Part shown: positions 29,208 through 37,169 of the stretch, piece after piece
How the letters are laid out: each line of letters starts with the position of its first letter
How positions within the stretch are numbered: position 1 is the stretch's first letter
Assembly: GCF_030499515.1 (NCBI RefSeq)
Contig: NZ_JASTWJ010000001.1
Location: 3,080,001 to 3,144,000 of the forward strand
Source of the DNA: Streptomyces sp. DT2A-34
Lineage (GTDB): Bacteria > Actinomycetota > Actinomycetes > Streptomycetales > Streptomycetaceae
Reading direction: 5' to 3'
DNA: 64,000 nt
Translations under genes and position numbers: made by a program
The notes under the pieces: generated by a model
The model's database searches: none
Told to the model about the DNA's origin: nothing
Seen by the model: only the letters and a program-made list of their open reading frames with translations

Positions 29208-30353
29208 GTGTCAGGAAGATTTCTGCGTCTGGCATGCATGGCGGCGGTGACGGCGACCGCCACGACGGTCGCCACGCTCCTCCCACCGGCACCCGCTGCG
29301 GCCGCCCCGGCCCCCGAACCCCGGGCGCGCTCCACAGCCGAGCTTCTGACCGACCTTCAGCGCCTCTACCGCAAGGCCGAGCAGGCGACGGAGACCTACA
29401 ACGCCACCGAGGAGAAGCTGAAGAAGCAGCGCACCGAGGTGGCCCGCCTGGACGCCGCCCTGGCCCGCGCCCGCCTCTCCCTGCGCGACAGCCGAGGAGC
29501 GGCCGGCCGCCTGGCCCGCCAGCAGTACCAGAACACCACCGACATCTCCCCGTACGTACGCCTGCTCCTGGCCCGCGACCCCCAGCACGCCCTGGACCAG
29601 GGCCACGTCATCGGCCGGCTGGCACGCGAGCGCGCCGAGACGGTGGGCCGCCTGACCGGCACGGAGAAGAAGGCCGACGAGCTGGCCCGGCAGGCCCGCA
29701 AGGCGCTGGACGCCCGACTCGCCCTGGCCGAGCGGCAGAAGAAGGACCGGGACGCCGTACGAAAGCGGCTGAAAAAGGTGGAGGAGCTCCTCGCCTCCCT
29801 CACCGCCGCCCAGCTCACCGCCCTGGCCGAGTTCGAGAAGCAGGGCGTCGCCAAGTCCCAGAGGGCCTTCATGGCGTCCGGCGCCCTCGCCAAGGACGAC
29901 CACAAACCGTCCCCCGAGGCCCGCCGCGCCATCCGCTACGCCAGGAAGCAGCTGGGAAAGCCGTACAAGTGGGGCGCGGAGGGCCCGAAGTCGTACGACT
30001 GCTCGGGCCTGACGTCAGAGGCGTGGGCCCACGCCGGCACCCCGATCCCCCGCACGAGCCAGGAGCAGTGGGCGCAGCTCGACCGCGTCCCGCTGACCGA
30101 ACTGCGCCCGGGCGACCTGGTCGTCTACTTCCCGGACGCCACGCACGTGGCCCTGTACCTCGGCAAGGGCAAGGTGGTCCAGGCCCCGCGCACCGGCGAG
30201 AAGATCAAGATCTCGCCGATCGCGTCGAACCCGGTCCTGGGAGCCGTACGCCCGGAGGTACGCCCGCAGGTCAGGACCCAGAAACCTCAGCGAGGTAAGC
30301 CGCGGCCTTCTCCGGCTCATAGAAGTAGTTCTCGAAGTCGGCCGGGTCATTGA
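29208..30353 (+). CDS. Secreted NlpC/P60 peptidoglycan endopeptidase
   Basis: 381 residues from the GTG at 29208, which has a perfect GGAGGTGA five bases before it; an ATG 39 bases upstream lacks one. Signal peptide (about 1-32), coiled-coil domain about 40-220, then NlpC/P60 domain with catalytic Cys in YDCSGLTSEAW and His in DATHVALYLG. It should cut D-Glu-to-diamino-acid links in wall peptides. A small hairpin (gcggag/ctccgc) lies right before the ribosome site. The last about 27 residues are encoded antisense to the end of the monooxygenase gene, an 83-base convergent overlap. Confidence 0.92.
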   Translation: MSGRFLRLACMAAVTATATTVATLLPPAPAAAAPAPEPRARSTAELLTDLQRLYRKAEQATETYNATEEKLKKQRTEVARLDAALARARLSLRDSRGAAGRLARQQYQNTTDISPYVRLLLARDPQHALDQGHVIGRLARERAETVGRLTGTEKKADELARQARKALDARLALAERQKKDRDAVRKRLKKVEELLASLTAAQLTALAEFEKQGVAKSQRAFMASGALAKDDHKPSPEARRAIRYARKQLGKPYKWGAEGPKSYDCSGLTSEAWAHAGTPIPRTSQEQWAQLDRVPLTELRPGDLVVYFPDATHVALYLGKGKVVQAPRTGEKIKISPIASNPVLGAVRPEVRPQVRTQKPQRGKPRPSPAHRSSSRSRPGH

Positions 30354-31523
30354 ACCCGTTGGCGAACCGGTCGGCGACCGGCGGCAGCTGCCCGGCCGCG
30401 CCGATGAGGTTGAGGATGTGCTCCGGCGGCGGCGCGAGCATCGCGTTCGTCCACTTGGTCACGTGCTGCGCGGTGGCCCAGTACCGGTCGAAGGTGGCGC
30501 GCATCCACGCCTCGTCGAACTCCTTGTCGCCGTGTTCGACGATCGAGGCGAGGTAGGCGGCCGCGCACTTGGACGCGGAGTTGGAGCCCTGCCCGGTGAT
30601 CGGGTCGTTGGCCACGACGACGTCCGCCACACCCAGCACGAGCCCGCCACCGGGCAGCCGCCCGATCGGGTTGCGCACGGTCGGCGCGTACCGCCCGCTC
30701 AGCACGCCGCCGGCGTCCGTGAGCTCGGCCTTGGTCGCCCGCGCGTGCTCCCACGGGGTGTACCGCTCCATGAGTTCCAGGGTCAGGGAGAGGTGCTCCG
30801 CCGGGTCCTTCACGCCGTCGAAGACGTCGAGCGGCCCGCCGGGTATGCCCTCCCAGAAGAGGATGTCCGCGCGCCCGGAGGTGGTCAGACACGGCATGAC
30901 GAACAGCTCGCCGACGCCGGGGACGAGGTTGCAGCGGACGGCCTCGGTGTCCGGGTGCTCCGGACGCGGGCCCAGGCCGTGGACGTACGACACGGCGAGC
31001 GCCCGCTGCGGCTCGCTGTACGGGGACCGCTCCGCGTCCCGCTCGAACATCTGGACGATCTCGCCCTTGCGGCCGACACCAGCACCAGGTCGTACGTACG
31101 GGAGAAGTAGTCGAGGTCGCCGACCGCCGCGCCATGGATGACCAGCTGGCCGCCGCGCTGGGCGAACGTCTCCATCCAGCCGGCCATCTTCACCCGCTGG
31201 TCGATCGACTGCGCGAACCCGTCGAGGTGCCCCAGCCAGTTGATCGCCCGTGCCGCGGGGCCCTCGCCCCAGGAGCCGGGGGCCGCCACCGAGACGCCGA
31301 GTCCTTCGATCTTCGGGGCCTGGGACTCCCAGAAGTTCAGCTGGAGATCGCGCTCGTGCTGCAGTGCCGTGTGGAACATGCACTGGGTGGACATGACCCG
31401 GCCGGAGCGGATCTCGTCCGCGGTCCGGTTGGACATCAGGGTGACCTCGTACCCGTGCGACTGGAGTCCGAGGGCTATCTGGAGTCCGGACTGACCGGCT
31501 CCGACGACGAGTATCTTCCGCAT
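30271..31523 (-). pseudogene. StyA-like FAD monooxygenase with one-base frameshift
   Basis: Start ATG at 31523 after AGGAGA. The N-terminal part (ILVVGAGQSGLQIALGL, Rossmann FAD site) reads in one frame as far as YDLVLVSA, at about 31070. The rest (GEIVQMFERDAERSPYSE to EPEKAAAYLAEVSGS) is in another frame. Restoring one base in ggccgcaagg rejoins them to about 417 residues, the size of the styrene monooxygenase A type. It follows the conservon GTPase by 29 bases and must be co-transcribed with it. Either a sequencing error or a real loss; as written, the product would end in about 60 wrong residues. Confidence 0.85.
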
Positions 31524-31552
31524 CCGGTGGTGTCTCCTACAGGGATCGGGGA

Positions 31553-32203
31553 CTACTCGGGGGTGACGTCCAGTGCGTGGCCGACGAGAGACAGCAGAGT
31601 CTCGACCACCGAGATCCGCCGCCGCGCATCCATGATCATTACAGGTATGTGCGCGGGGACCGTCAACGCCTCCCGCACGTCCTCCGGATCGAAGCGCACG
31701 CTGCCGTCGAAGTGGTTGACGGCGACGACGTACGGCAGTCCGCAGCTCTCGAAGTAGTCCAGCGCCGGGAAGCAGTCCTTCAGGCGCCGGGTGTCGGCCA
31801 TGACGACCGCGCCGATCGCGCCGCGCACCAGGTCGTCCCACATGAACCAGAACCGCTGCTGGCCCGGCGTGCCGAACAGGTAGAGCACCAGGTCGTCGTC
31901 GAGCGTGATGCGGCCGTAGTCCATGGCCACGGTGGTGGTCAGCTTGCCGGGCGTCGAGGTGAGGTCGTCGGTCTCCTCGCTCGCCTCGGTCATCAGTGCC
32001 TCGGTCTGCAGGGGCGTGATCTCCGAGACGGCGGTGACCAGTGTGGTCTTGCCGACGCCGAAGCCGCCGGCCACGACTATCTTCGTGGCGACGGGGGCTC
32101 GGGTGCGGTCCGTCTGCCAGGGCTGCACGGGCCCTTCATCGGCGAGGAACGAGTCGGGGCGGGGGGAGACACCGCGAGCGGCGTCAGAGACGACGGAGTC
32201 CAC
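31553..32203 (-). CDS. cvnD: Conservon GTPase CvnD
   Basis: 216 residues, Ras-like GTPase of the conservon type. P-loop GGFGVGKTT, switch-type TVAMDYGR, DTRR, and base-recognition NHFD. With CvnA (kinase-like), CvnB (roadblock) and CvnC (DUF742) it is thought to form a membrane-associated, G-protein-like signalling complex. GTG start; overlaps cvnC by 20 bases. The StyA-like gene comes next in the operon. Confidence 0.93.
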   Translation of the reverse strand: MDSVVSDAARGVSPRPDSFLADEGPVQPWQTDRTRAPVATKIVVAGGFGVGKTTLVTAVSEITPLQTEALMTEASEETDDLTSTPGKLTTTVAMDYGRITLDDDLVLYLFGTPGQQRFWFMWDDLVRGAIGAVVMADTRRLKDCFPALDYFESCGLPYVVAVNHFDGSVRFDPEDVREALTVPAHIPVMIMDARRRISVVETLLSLVGHALDVTPE

Positions 32204-32612
32204 TCAGCACCCTTTCCAGCAGCGCGCGGTCCGGACGGCCGGTGCCGTGACCGGTTCCGGTGCCGTACACACGGATCTTTCCCTGGTCCGCGAGGTCGCT
32301 GAGGAGCACGCGGACCACGCCGAGCGGCATCTTCAGCAGCGCGGCGATCTCGGCCACCGTGCGCATACGGCGGCACAGTTCGACGATGGCCCGCATCTCC
32401 GGCATGACCCGGGTGGTGAGGGAACCATTCGTCAGTTCCCGGCGCTCCTCCGGAGCCTCCAGCGCGGCCGTGCTGCTGACGAACGTCTCGACGAGGAGGA
32501 CGTGGCCGAAGCGGGTACGGCCGCCGGTGAGCGAGTACGGGCGCACGCGGGCGGGCTTGCGGTCGCCGCCGCGGACGGGGAGCTGGGGCCTGTTCTGCGG
32601 GGCGTTGCTCAT
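32184..32612 (-). CDS. cvnC: Conservon DUF742 protein CvnC
   Basis: 142 residues. The DUF742 domain is seen in RPYSLTGGRTR and in EIAALLKMPLGVVRVLLSDL, a winged-helix-like segment. It probably bridges the kinase and the GTPase or binds DNA; its role is not settled. It overlaps cvnB by four bases upstream and cvnD by 20 bases downstream. Confidence 0.92.
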   Translation of the reverse strand: MSNAPQNRPQLPVRGGDRKPARVRPYSLTGGRTRFGHVLLVETFVSSTAALEAPEERRELTNGSLTTRVMPEMRAIVELCRRMRTVAEIAALLKMPLGVVRVLLSDLADQGKIRVYGTGTGHGTGRPDRALLERVLSGLRRL

Positions 32613-33112
32613 CGGGTACCCCCTGCCGAGGCGGTCTCGAGGGACTTCCGTAGCTCGCTGCGGAGTTCGGGAGTGAGGACGTGGCCGGCACGGCCGACGA
32701 AGAGCGCCATGTGGTAGGCCACCACGCTCATGTCGCAGTCCGCGGAGCCGTGCACGCCGAGCAGCGAGCCGTCGCTGATGGACATCACGAACAGGCTGCC
32801 CTCGTCCATCGCGACCATCGTGTGTTTCACCCCGCCGAACTGCATCAGCTTGGCGGCGCCGATGGTGAGGCTGCCGATGCCGGAGACGATGGTGGCGAGG
32901 TCGGCGGAGGAGCCGCGGGGGCCGGTGGGCTTGTCGCTCCTCACCTCCCGCGCCTCCTCGTTGCGGGCGTGGTCCGAGGAGAGCAGGAGCAACCCGTCGG
33001 AGGAGACCACCGCGACTGACTGGATGCCCGGCACCTCCTCGACCAGATTCGTCAACAACCAGTGCAGGTTGCGGGCTTCACTGCTCAGTCCGAAGGTACT
33101 GGGCGCTGTCAA
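32609..33112 (-). CDS. cvnB: Conservon roadblock/LC7 protein CvnB
   Basis: 167 residues, a roadblock/LC7 domain (NLHWLLTNLVEEVPGIQSVA; VVSSDGLLLLSSD; FVMSISDGSLLGVHG). In other systems such domains act as regulators of small GTPases, here CvnD. It overlaps both flanking conservon genes by four bases. Confidence 0.93.
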   Translation of the reverse strand: MTAPSTFGLSSEARNLHWLLTNLVEEVPGIQSVAVVSSDGLLLLSSDHARNEEAREVRSDKPTGPRGSSADLATIVSGIGSLTIGAAKLMQFGGVKHTMVAMDEGSLFVMSISDGSLLGVHGSADCDMSVVAYHMALFVGRAGHVLTPELRSELRKSLETASAGGTR

Positions 33113-36009
33113 CTGCTTGCCTCCTCGACTGTGCCCCCCGTGGCTGCTTCGGATTCACTGCTGGGTGTTCTGTGCCGGCCGGTCTGTTCGGCGATCTCTG
33201 TTTGTACGTCGCGGTAGCCGGCCTCCGCTCCCTTGCGGAAGCCACCCAGCCTCCTGCGGAGGGCTTCGGCGTCGACGCCGGCGGTCCGCTGGCGCGGGGC
33301 CTGGGCGGGGGCAGTGATCTTCGGGGTGCGTTTGGGGAGGCCCTTGTCGGTGAGCAGGTCCTCGTCCGGGGCGCGGGTGTGTTCCGCCTCGGCTTCGCCT
33401 TCGGCGGGTTCTTTCCCACCCGCACCAACCGTGCGGGCATCGTCGTCGGGTGCGGGTGGCCCCTGTGGGGCGTCCTCGCCGTCGGCGGCCGCGGGTTCGT
33501 CGGCCGCGGGATCAGCTGTCGCTCCGGGATCGCCATCCGCGGACTTCGCACTCGCGCCTTCGCCGACCGCCGACCCGCCAGGAGTCGGCTCTCCCGTCGA
33601 CTGTGCCGGGATCAGCAGCTCCATCGTGGTCTCGGCGGGGTGCTCCCGCTCCTGCTCGGCCTCGGGCGTGCCCGGCTGCTGCCGTTCTGCCGTCTCCCGT
33701 ACGGCCTCGTCCGCGGCCTCCGTCTCCTGTACGGCCTTCTCCGCCAGCGCCACCAGCGGGTCCCCGCCCTTCGCGCGGCCGCGCAGGACGTTGGAGTTGG
33801 CCTCGGCGTCGGCGCCGGGCAGGGAGAAGGTGCGGGTGCCGGCGTGGTGCGGTGAGTCCGAGGGAACCGCGGCCGCGGGGGCGGCCACCAGCAGGCCCCT
33901 GGGCAGGACCGCGACCGCCGCGACCCCGCCCTGCTTCTGCTCGCGGAGCTGGACGCGGACGCCGTGGCGGTGGGCGAGGCGGGCGACGACGTAAAGGCCG
34001 AGGCCCAGGCCGTCGTCGCCCTCCTGGTTGTAGGTGGCCTCGGGATCGAAGTCGGCGAGGCGGGAGTTCAGGCGCGTCAGGCGATCGCTCGTCATCCCGA
34101 TGCCCTCGTCGTGGACGGAGAGCATGACCTCGCCGTTCTCCAGCAGCCAGCCGGAGACCTCGACGGGCAGGTCGGGCGGGGAGAACGACGACGCGTTCTC
34201 CATCAGCTCGGCCAGCAGGTGGGAGAGGTCGTCGGCCACGAAGCCCGCCACATGCGCGTGCGGCGGGAGCGCGGCGATGCGGACCCGCTCGTACCGCTCG
34301 ATCTCGCTGACCGCCGCGCGGACGACGTCGACGAGCGGAACCGGTCCGGCGTGCTGCTGGACGTGCTCGGTGCCGGCGAGGACGAGGAGGTTCTCGCTGT
34401 GCCGGCGCATGACCGTGGCGAAGTGGTCGAGCTTGAAGAGCGTGGCGAGCCGGTCGGGGTCCTGCTCGCGCTCCTCCAGGCTCTCGATGACGGCGAGTTG
34501 GCGCTCGACGAGCCCGAGGGTGCGCAGGGCGAGGTTGACGAAGGTGGAGCCGATGGTCTCCCGCAGCCGCTCCAACTGGGCGGCCGAATCGGCGAGTTCG
34601 GTGCGCAGCTCGTCGCGGGCGTCGGCCATCTTCTGGCGCTGTCCGACGAGGTGCTTGCGGTCGGACTCCAGGGTGGCGATGCGCTCGTGGAGGGCGACGG
34701 CGTGCGCGTGCAGGGCGTTGACGGAGTTGACGACCTGGGCGAACTCGTCCTTGCGGCCGGTGAACTTGACGGGCTCTTCGGCCGCCGGGTCCTCGGCCTG
34801 GGCCAGCCGGGCGGAGCCGAGCCGCAGCACGGCGAGCGGCCGGGTGAGGCTGCGGGCCATGCCCGTGGCGACGCCCACGGCGAGCAGCATCAGCGCGCCG
34901 AGGATCGCGATGCGGATCTCCAGTGCGGTGACGTCGTCGTCGCGGAGCTGTTCGAGGGCCTTGGTGCGGCGGTCGTACAGGGCGGACTCGACACCGCGCA
35001 TGGCGTCGACGCGGGCGGAGAGGGCGGCCTCGGCACGCTGGGTGTTGGTGGCGAGGTCCCGGTCGGAGAGCGTGGCCTGGTCGGTGAGGCCGGTGAGATA
35101 CCGCTCGGCGGTGGTGATCTCGGGGCCGGTGACCGTGGAGTCGTACGACGTGCGCGCGCTCTTGGGGGCGGTGTCGTGGAAGTCGGTGAGGGCGGCGTCG
35201 GAGCGCAGCCGGGCCTGCTGGGCGGCGGCGCTGAGGGCGGCGCGCTGCTTGGCGTCGGCGTCCGAGGAGGTCTTCTGGGTGGTCGCGATGCCGGTGATCG
35301 GGTCGATCACGGTCTCGGTGGTGGTCGGCACACTGAGGGCGGCGAGCAGCAGCCCGCGGGCGGCGGCGGCCTGCTGTACGGCGGAGTCCAGCTCGGCGAG
35401 GGCGTAGGCGCCGGCGCCCGCGCGGGGCGGCATCTGCTCGGCCAGCTGCTCGGCGAGCCGGTGGAGTTCGGTGATGGTGACCGAGTAGGCCTCGTGCGCT
35501 TCCAGCGCGGTGCTCTTGCCGGTGAGCGCCGCCCTGCGCACGGTCGCGATGCCGTCGAGGTCGCCGCGCAGCGCGGGGGGCGTGTCGGTGTCGGCGCGCA
35601 GCTCCTCGACCTGGCGGTCGACGCGGACGCTGCGCTGCTCGCTGGGCGCCTTCGACTTGGGCCGTCCGGCGGCGATGTACGACGTGACTTCGTCGCGCTC
35701 GTCGGCGAGGGAGTGGGCGAGTGTGAGCGCGTCCTCGGTCTGCTCGGCGAGGGTCACGAGCTTCTGAGTGTCGTGCAGTTGCCCGGAGGCGGCGACGACC
35801 GAGGGGACGCCGGCGCCGGCGATGGCGGCGGCCACGACGGCCACGGCGACGATCAGCCGGTTCCGTACATGGGTCGGGCGCCCCTTGCCGACGGGTGTGA
35901 CGTCGGCCGTTGTGCCGTTCGTGGTGCCGGGCGTGGACTGCGCGCCCCCTGCGGAGGACGTCTGCTTGCCTGAGCGACGAGGCCGCATCTTCTGCACCGG
36001 TGCTCGCAT
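33109..36009 (-). CDS. cvnA: Conservon sensor kinase-like CvnA
   Basis: 966 residues. Short cytosolic N terminus, membrane segment near 52-75, extracellular NIT-type sensor to about 360, second membrane segment, HAMP and a coiled region, HATPase (ELMENASSFSPPD; VHDEGIGM; DDGLGLGLYV) and a disordered Glu/Pro/Ala-rich tail of roughly 250 residues. No H-box His is evident, as is typical of CvnA. First gene of a conservon operon. Start at the ATG at 36009, although the ATG seven codons later is also possible. Confidence 0.92.
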   Translation of the reverse strand: MRAPVQKMRPRRSGKQTSSAGGAQSTPGTTNGTTADVTPVGKGRPTHVRNRLIVAVAVVAAAIAGAGVPSVVAASGQLHDTQKLVTLAEQTEDALTLAHSLADERDEVTSYIAAGRPKSKAPSEQRSVRVDRQVEELRADTDTPPALRGDLDGIATVRRAALTGKSTALEAHEAYSVTITELHRLAEQLAEQMPPRAGAGAYALAELDSAVQQAAAARGLLLAALSVPTTTETVIDPITGIATTQKTSSDADAKQRAALSAAAQQARLRSDAALTDFHDTAPKSARTSYDSTVTGPEITTAERYLTGLTDQATLSDRDLATNTQRAEAALSARVDAMRGVESALYDRRTKALEQLRDDDVTALEIRIAILGALMLLAVGVATGMARSLTRPLAVLRLGSARLAQAEDPAAEEPVKFTGRKDEFAQVVNSVNALHAHAVALHERIATLESDRKHLVGQRQKMADARDELRTELADSAAQLERLRETIGSTFVNLALRTLGLVERQLAVIESLEEREQDPDRLATLFKLDHFATVMRRHSENLLVLAGTEHVQQHAGPVPLVDVVRAAVSEIERYERVRIAALPPHAHVAGFVADDLSHLLAELMENASSFSPPDLPVEVSGWLLENGEVMLSVHDEGIGMTSDRLTRLNSRLADFDPEATYNQEGDDGLGLGLYVVARLAHRHGVRVQLREQKQGGVAAVAVLPRGLLVAAPAAAVPSDSPHHAGTRTFSLPGADAEANSNVLRGRAKGGDPLVALAEKAVQETEAADEAVRETAERQQPGTPEAEQEREHPAETTMELLIPAQSTGEPTPGGSAVGEGASAKSADGDPGATADPAADEPAAADGEDAPQGPPAPDDDARTVGAGGKEPAEGEAEAEHTRAPDEDLLTDKGLPKRTPKITAPAQAPRQRTAGVDAEALRRRLGGFRKGAEAGYRDVQTEIAEQTGRHRTPSSESEAATGGTVEEASS

Positions 36010-36375
36010 TCCTGACTCGTGATACCCATGGGTCCGAGTGACGCTCCGTCAACTACTGCCGACTCTACGTACACTCGATGCGGTTCCCGACCCTCCCAGT
36101 GCCGGTGGGCAGCGGCCGCGCATCACCTGACCCGCCACCCGAAGGAGTGAACCCCGGAGGGGAGTTGGCGGGCAAGTTTCTCAGGCGCGTGCGGATGCCT
36201 TGCGCGGCGGGCCGGTTGGACGTCTGCGGCGGGCGATGACAGTATTCGCCGCCACGCCCGGCCGGAGTAAACCATTCCACCCCAAATCAGGCGCCTGACC
36301 TGCGCCGCCGCACTCATTCGGCGGCCAATGCGGCCCCTTCGCGAACCTTGTGAAGGCCTCGTGCAGACTGGCCGA
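36010..36375. promoter_or_regulatory. Divergent control region between cvnA and the PP2C-like gene
   Basis: 366 bases without a gene. It must carry the promoters of the conservon (leftward) and of the PP2C-like gene (rightward). The only clear structure is a hairpin GCCGCCG-8 bases-CGGCGGC at 36304-36325, about 50 bases before the PP2C-like start. No convincing -35/-10 pair or known operator could be read. Confidence 0.5.
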
Positions 36376-37164
36376 ATGCGAACAGAGCTTGTTTCGGAGC
36401 CCGGTGACCCGGCCCGCCCCAACGAGGACTTCGCGAGTGTCGCTCTTCCCGCCTCGGGACAGGGCGGCGCACTGGTGGTTCTGGATGGAGTGACCCCACC
36501 GAGGGGTGAGACGGGCTGCCTGCATTCCGTCGCCTGGTTCACCGCACGACTCGGCGGAGCCCTGACCGAACTGACCGTTTCACTCCCTGATGTTCCCCTC
36601 GTCGACGCCTTGGCCCGCGCCATCGCACGTACCGCTGAGGCCCACGCCGAAACCTGTGACCTTTCTCACCCACGCACCCCACAGGCAACGGTGGTTCTGG
36701 CCCGGTGGTCGCCGGAGACGGTGGAGTACCTGATCCTGTCGGACTCGGCCCTGCTGGTGGAGTCCCCGGACGGCGCGATCACGCCCTACCTGGACGACCG
36801 CCTGTCCCGCCTCCCCCGCGCGTCCCTGGCCGCGGACGCCATGATCGACGCCCACATCCGCAACAAGGAGGGCGGCTTCTTCACGGCCGCCGCCGATCCG
36901 TCGGTGGCGGGGCGGGCGGTGACGGGGGTGCTGGCGCGGGGGGAGGTTCGGGCCGTGGCCGCGCTGACGGATGGGGCGACCCGGTGGGTGGAGAAGTTCC
37001 GGGAGGGGGACTGGGGGGACTGCTATCGGCTCCTGCGGAAGGAGGGGGCGCGGGAGTTGGTGGATCGGGTGCGGGGGTTGGAGCGGGGCGATGCGGAGGA
37101 GCGGGTGCGGCTGGGGCGGAGTAAGACGCATGACGATGCGACGGTGGTGTTTGCGGAGTTGTGA
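36376..37164 (+). CDS. PP2C-like Ser/Thr phosphatase
   Basis: 262 residues. PP2C-type metal ligands in order: Asp in RPNEDFASV, Asp-Gly in VVLDGVTPP, Asp-Gly in ALTDGATRW, Asp pair in THDDATVVF. No membrane or sensor domain. Start ATG (MRTELVSEPGD); a GTG five codons earlier has gaagg before it and is an alternative. It ends 5 bases from the convergent STAND NTPase gene. A link to that immune-type locus is possible but not shown. Confidence 0.82.
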   Translation: MRTELVSEPGDPARPNEDFASVALPASGQGGALVVLDGVTPPRGETGCLHSVAWFTARLGGALTELTVSLPDVPLVDALARAIARTAEAHAETCDLSHPRTPQATVVLARWSPETVEYLILSDSALLVESPDGAITPYLDDRLSRLPRASLAADAMIDAHIRNKEGGFFTAAADPSVAGRAVTGVLARGEVRAVAALTDGATRWVEKFREGDWGDCYRLLRKEGARELVDRVRGLERGDAEERVRLGRSKTHDDATVVFAEL

Positions 37165-37169
37165 GCCAC

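Noticed and set aside
36376..37164. PP2C-like gene as part of the TIR-CHAT-STAND system
   Set aside because: It is convergent and has its own control region; adjacency alone is not enough.
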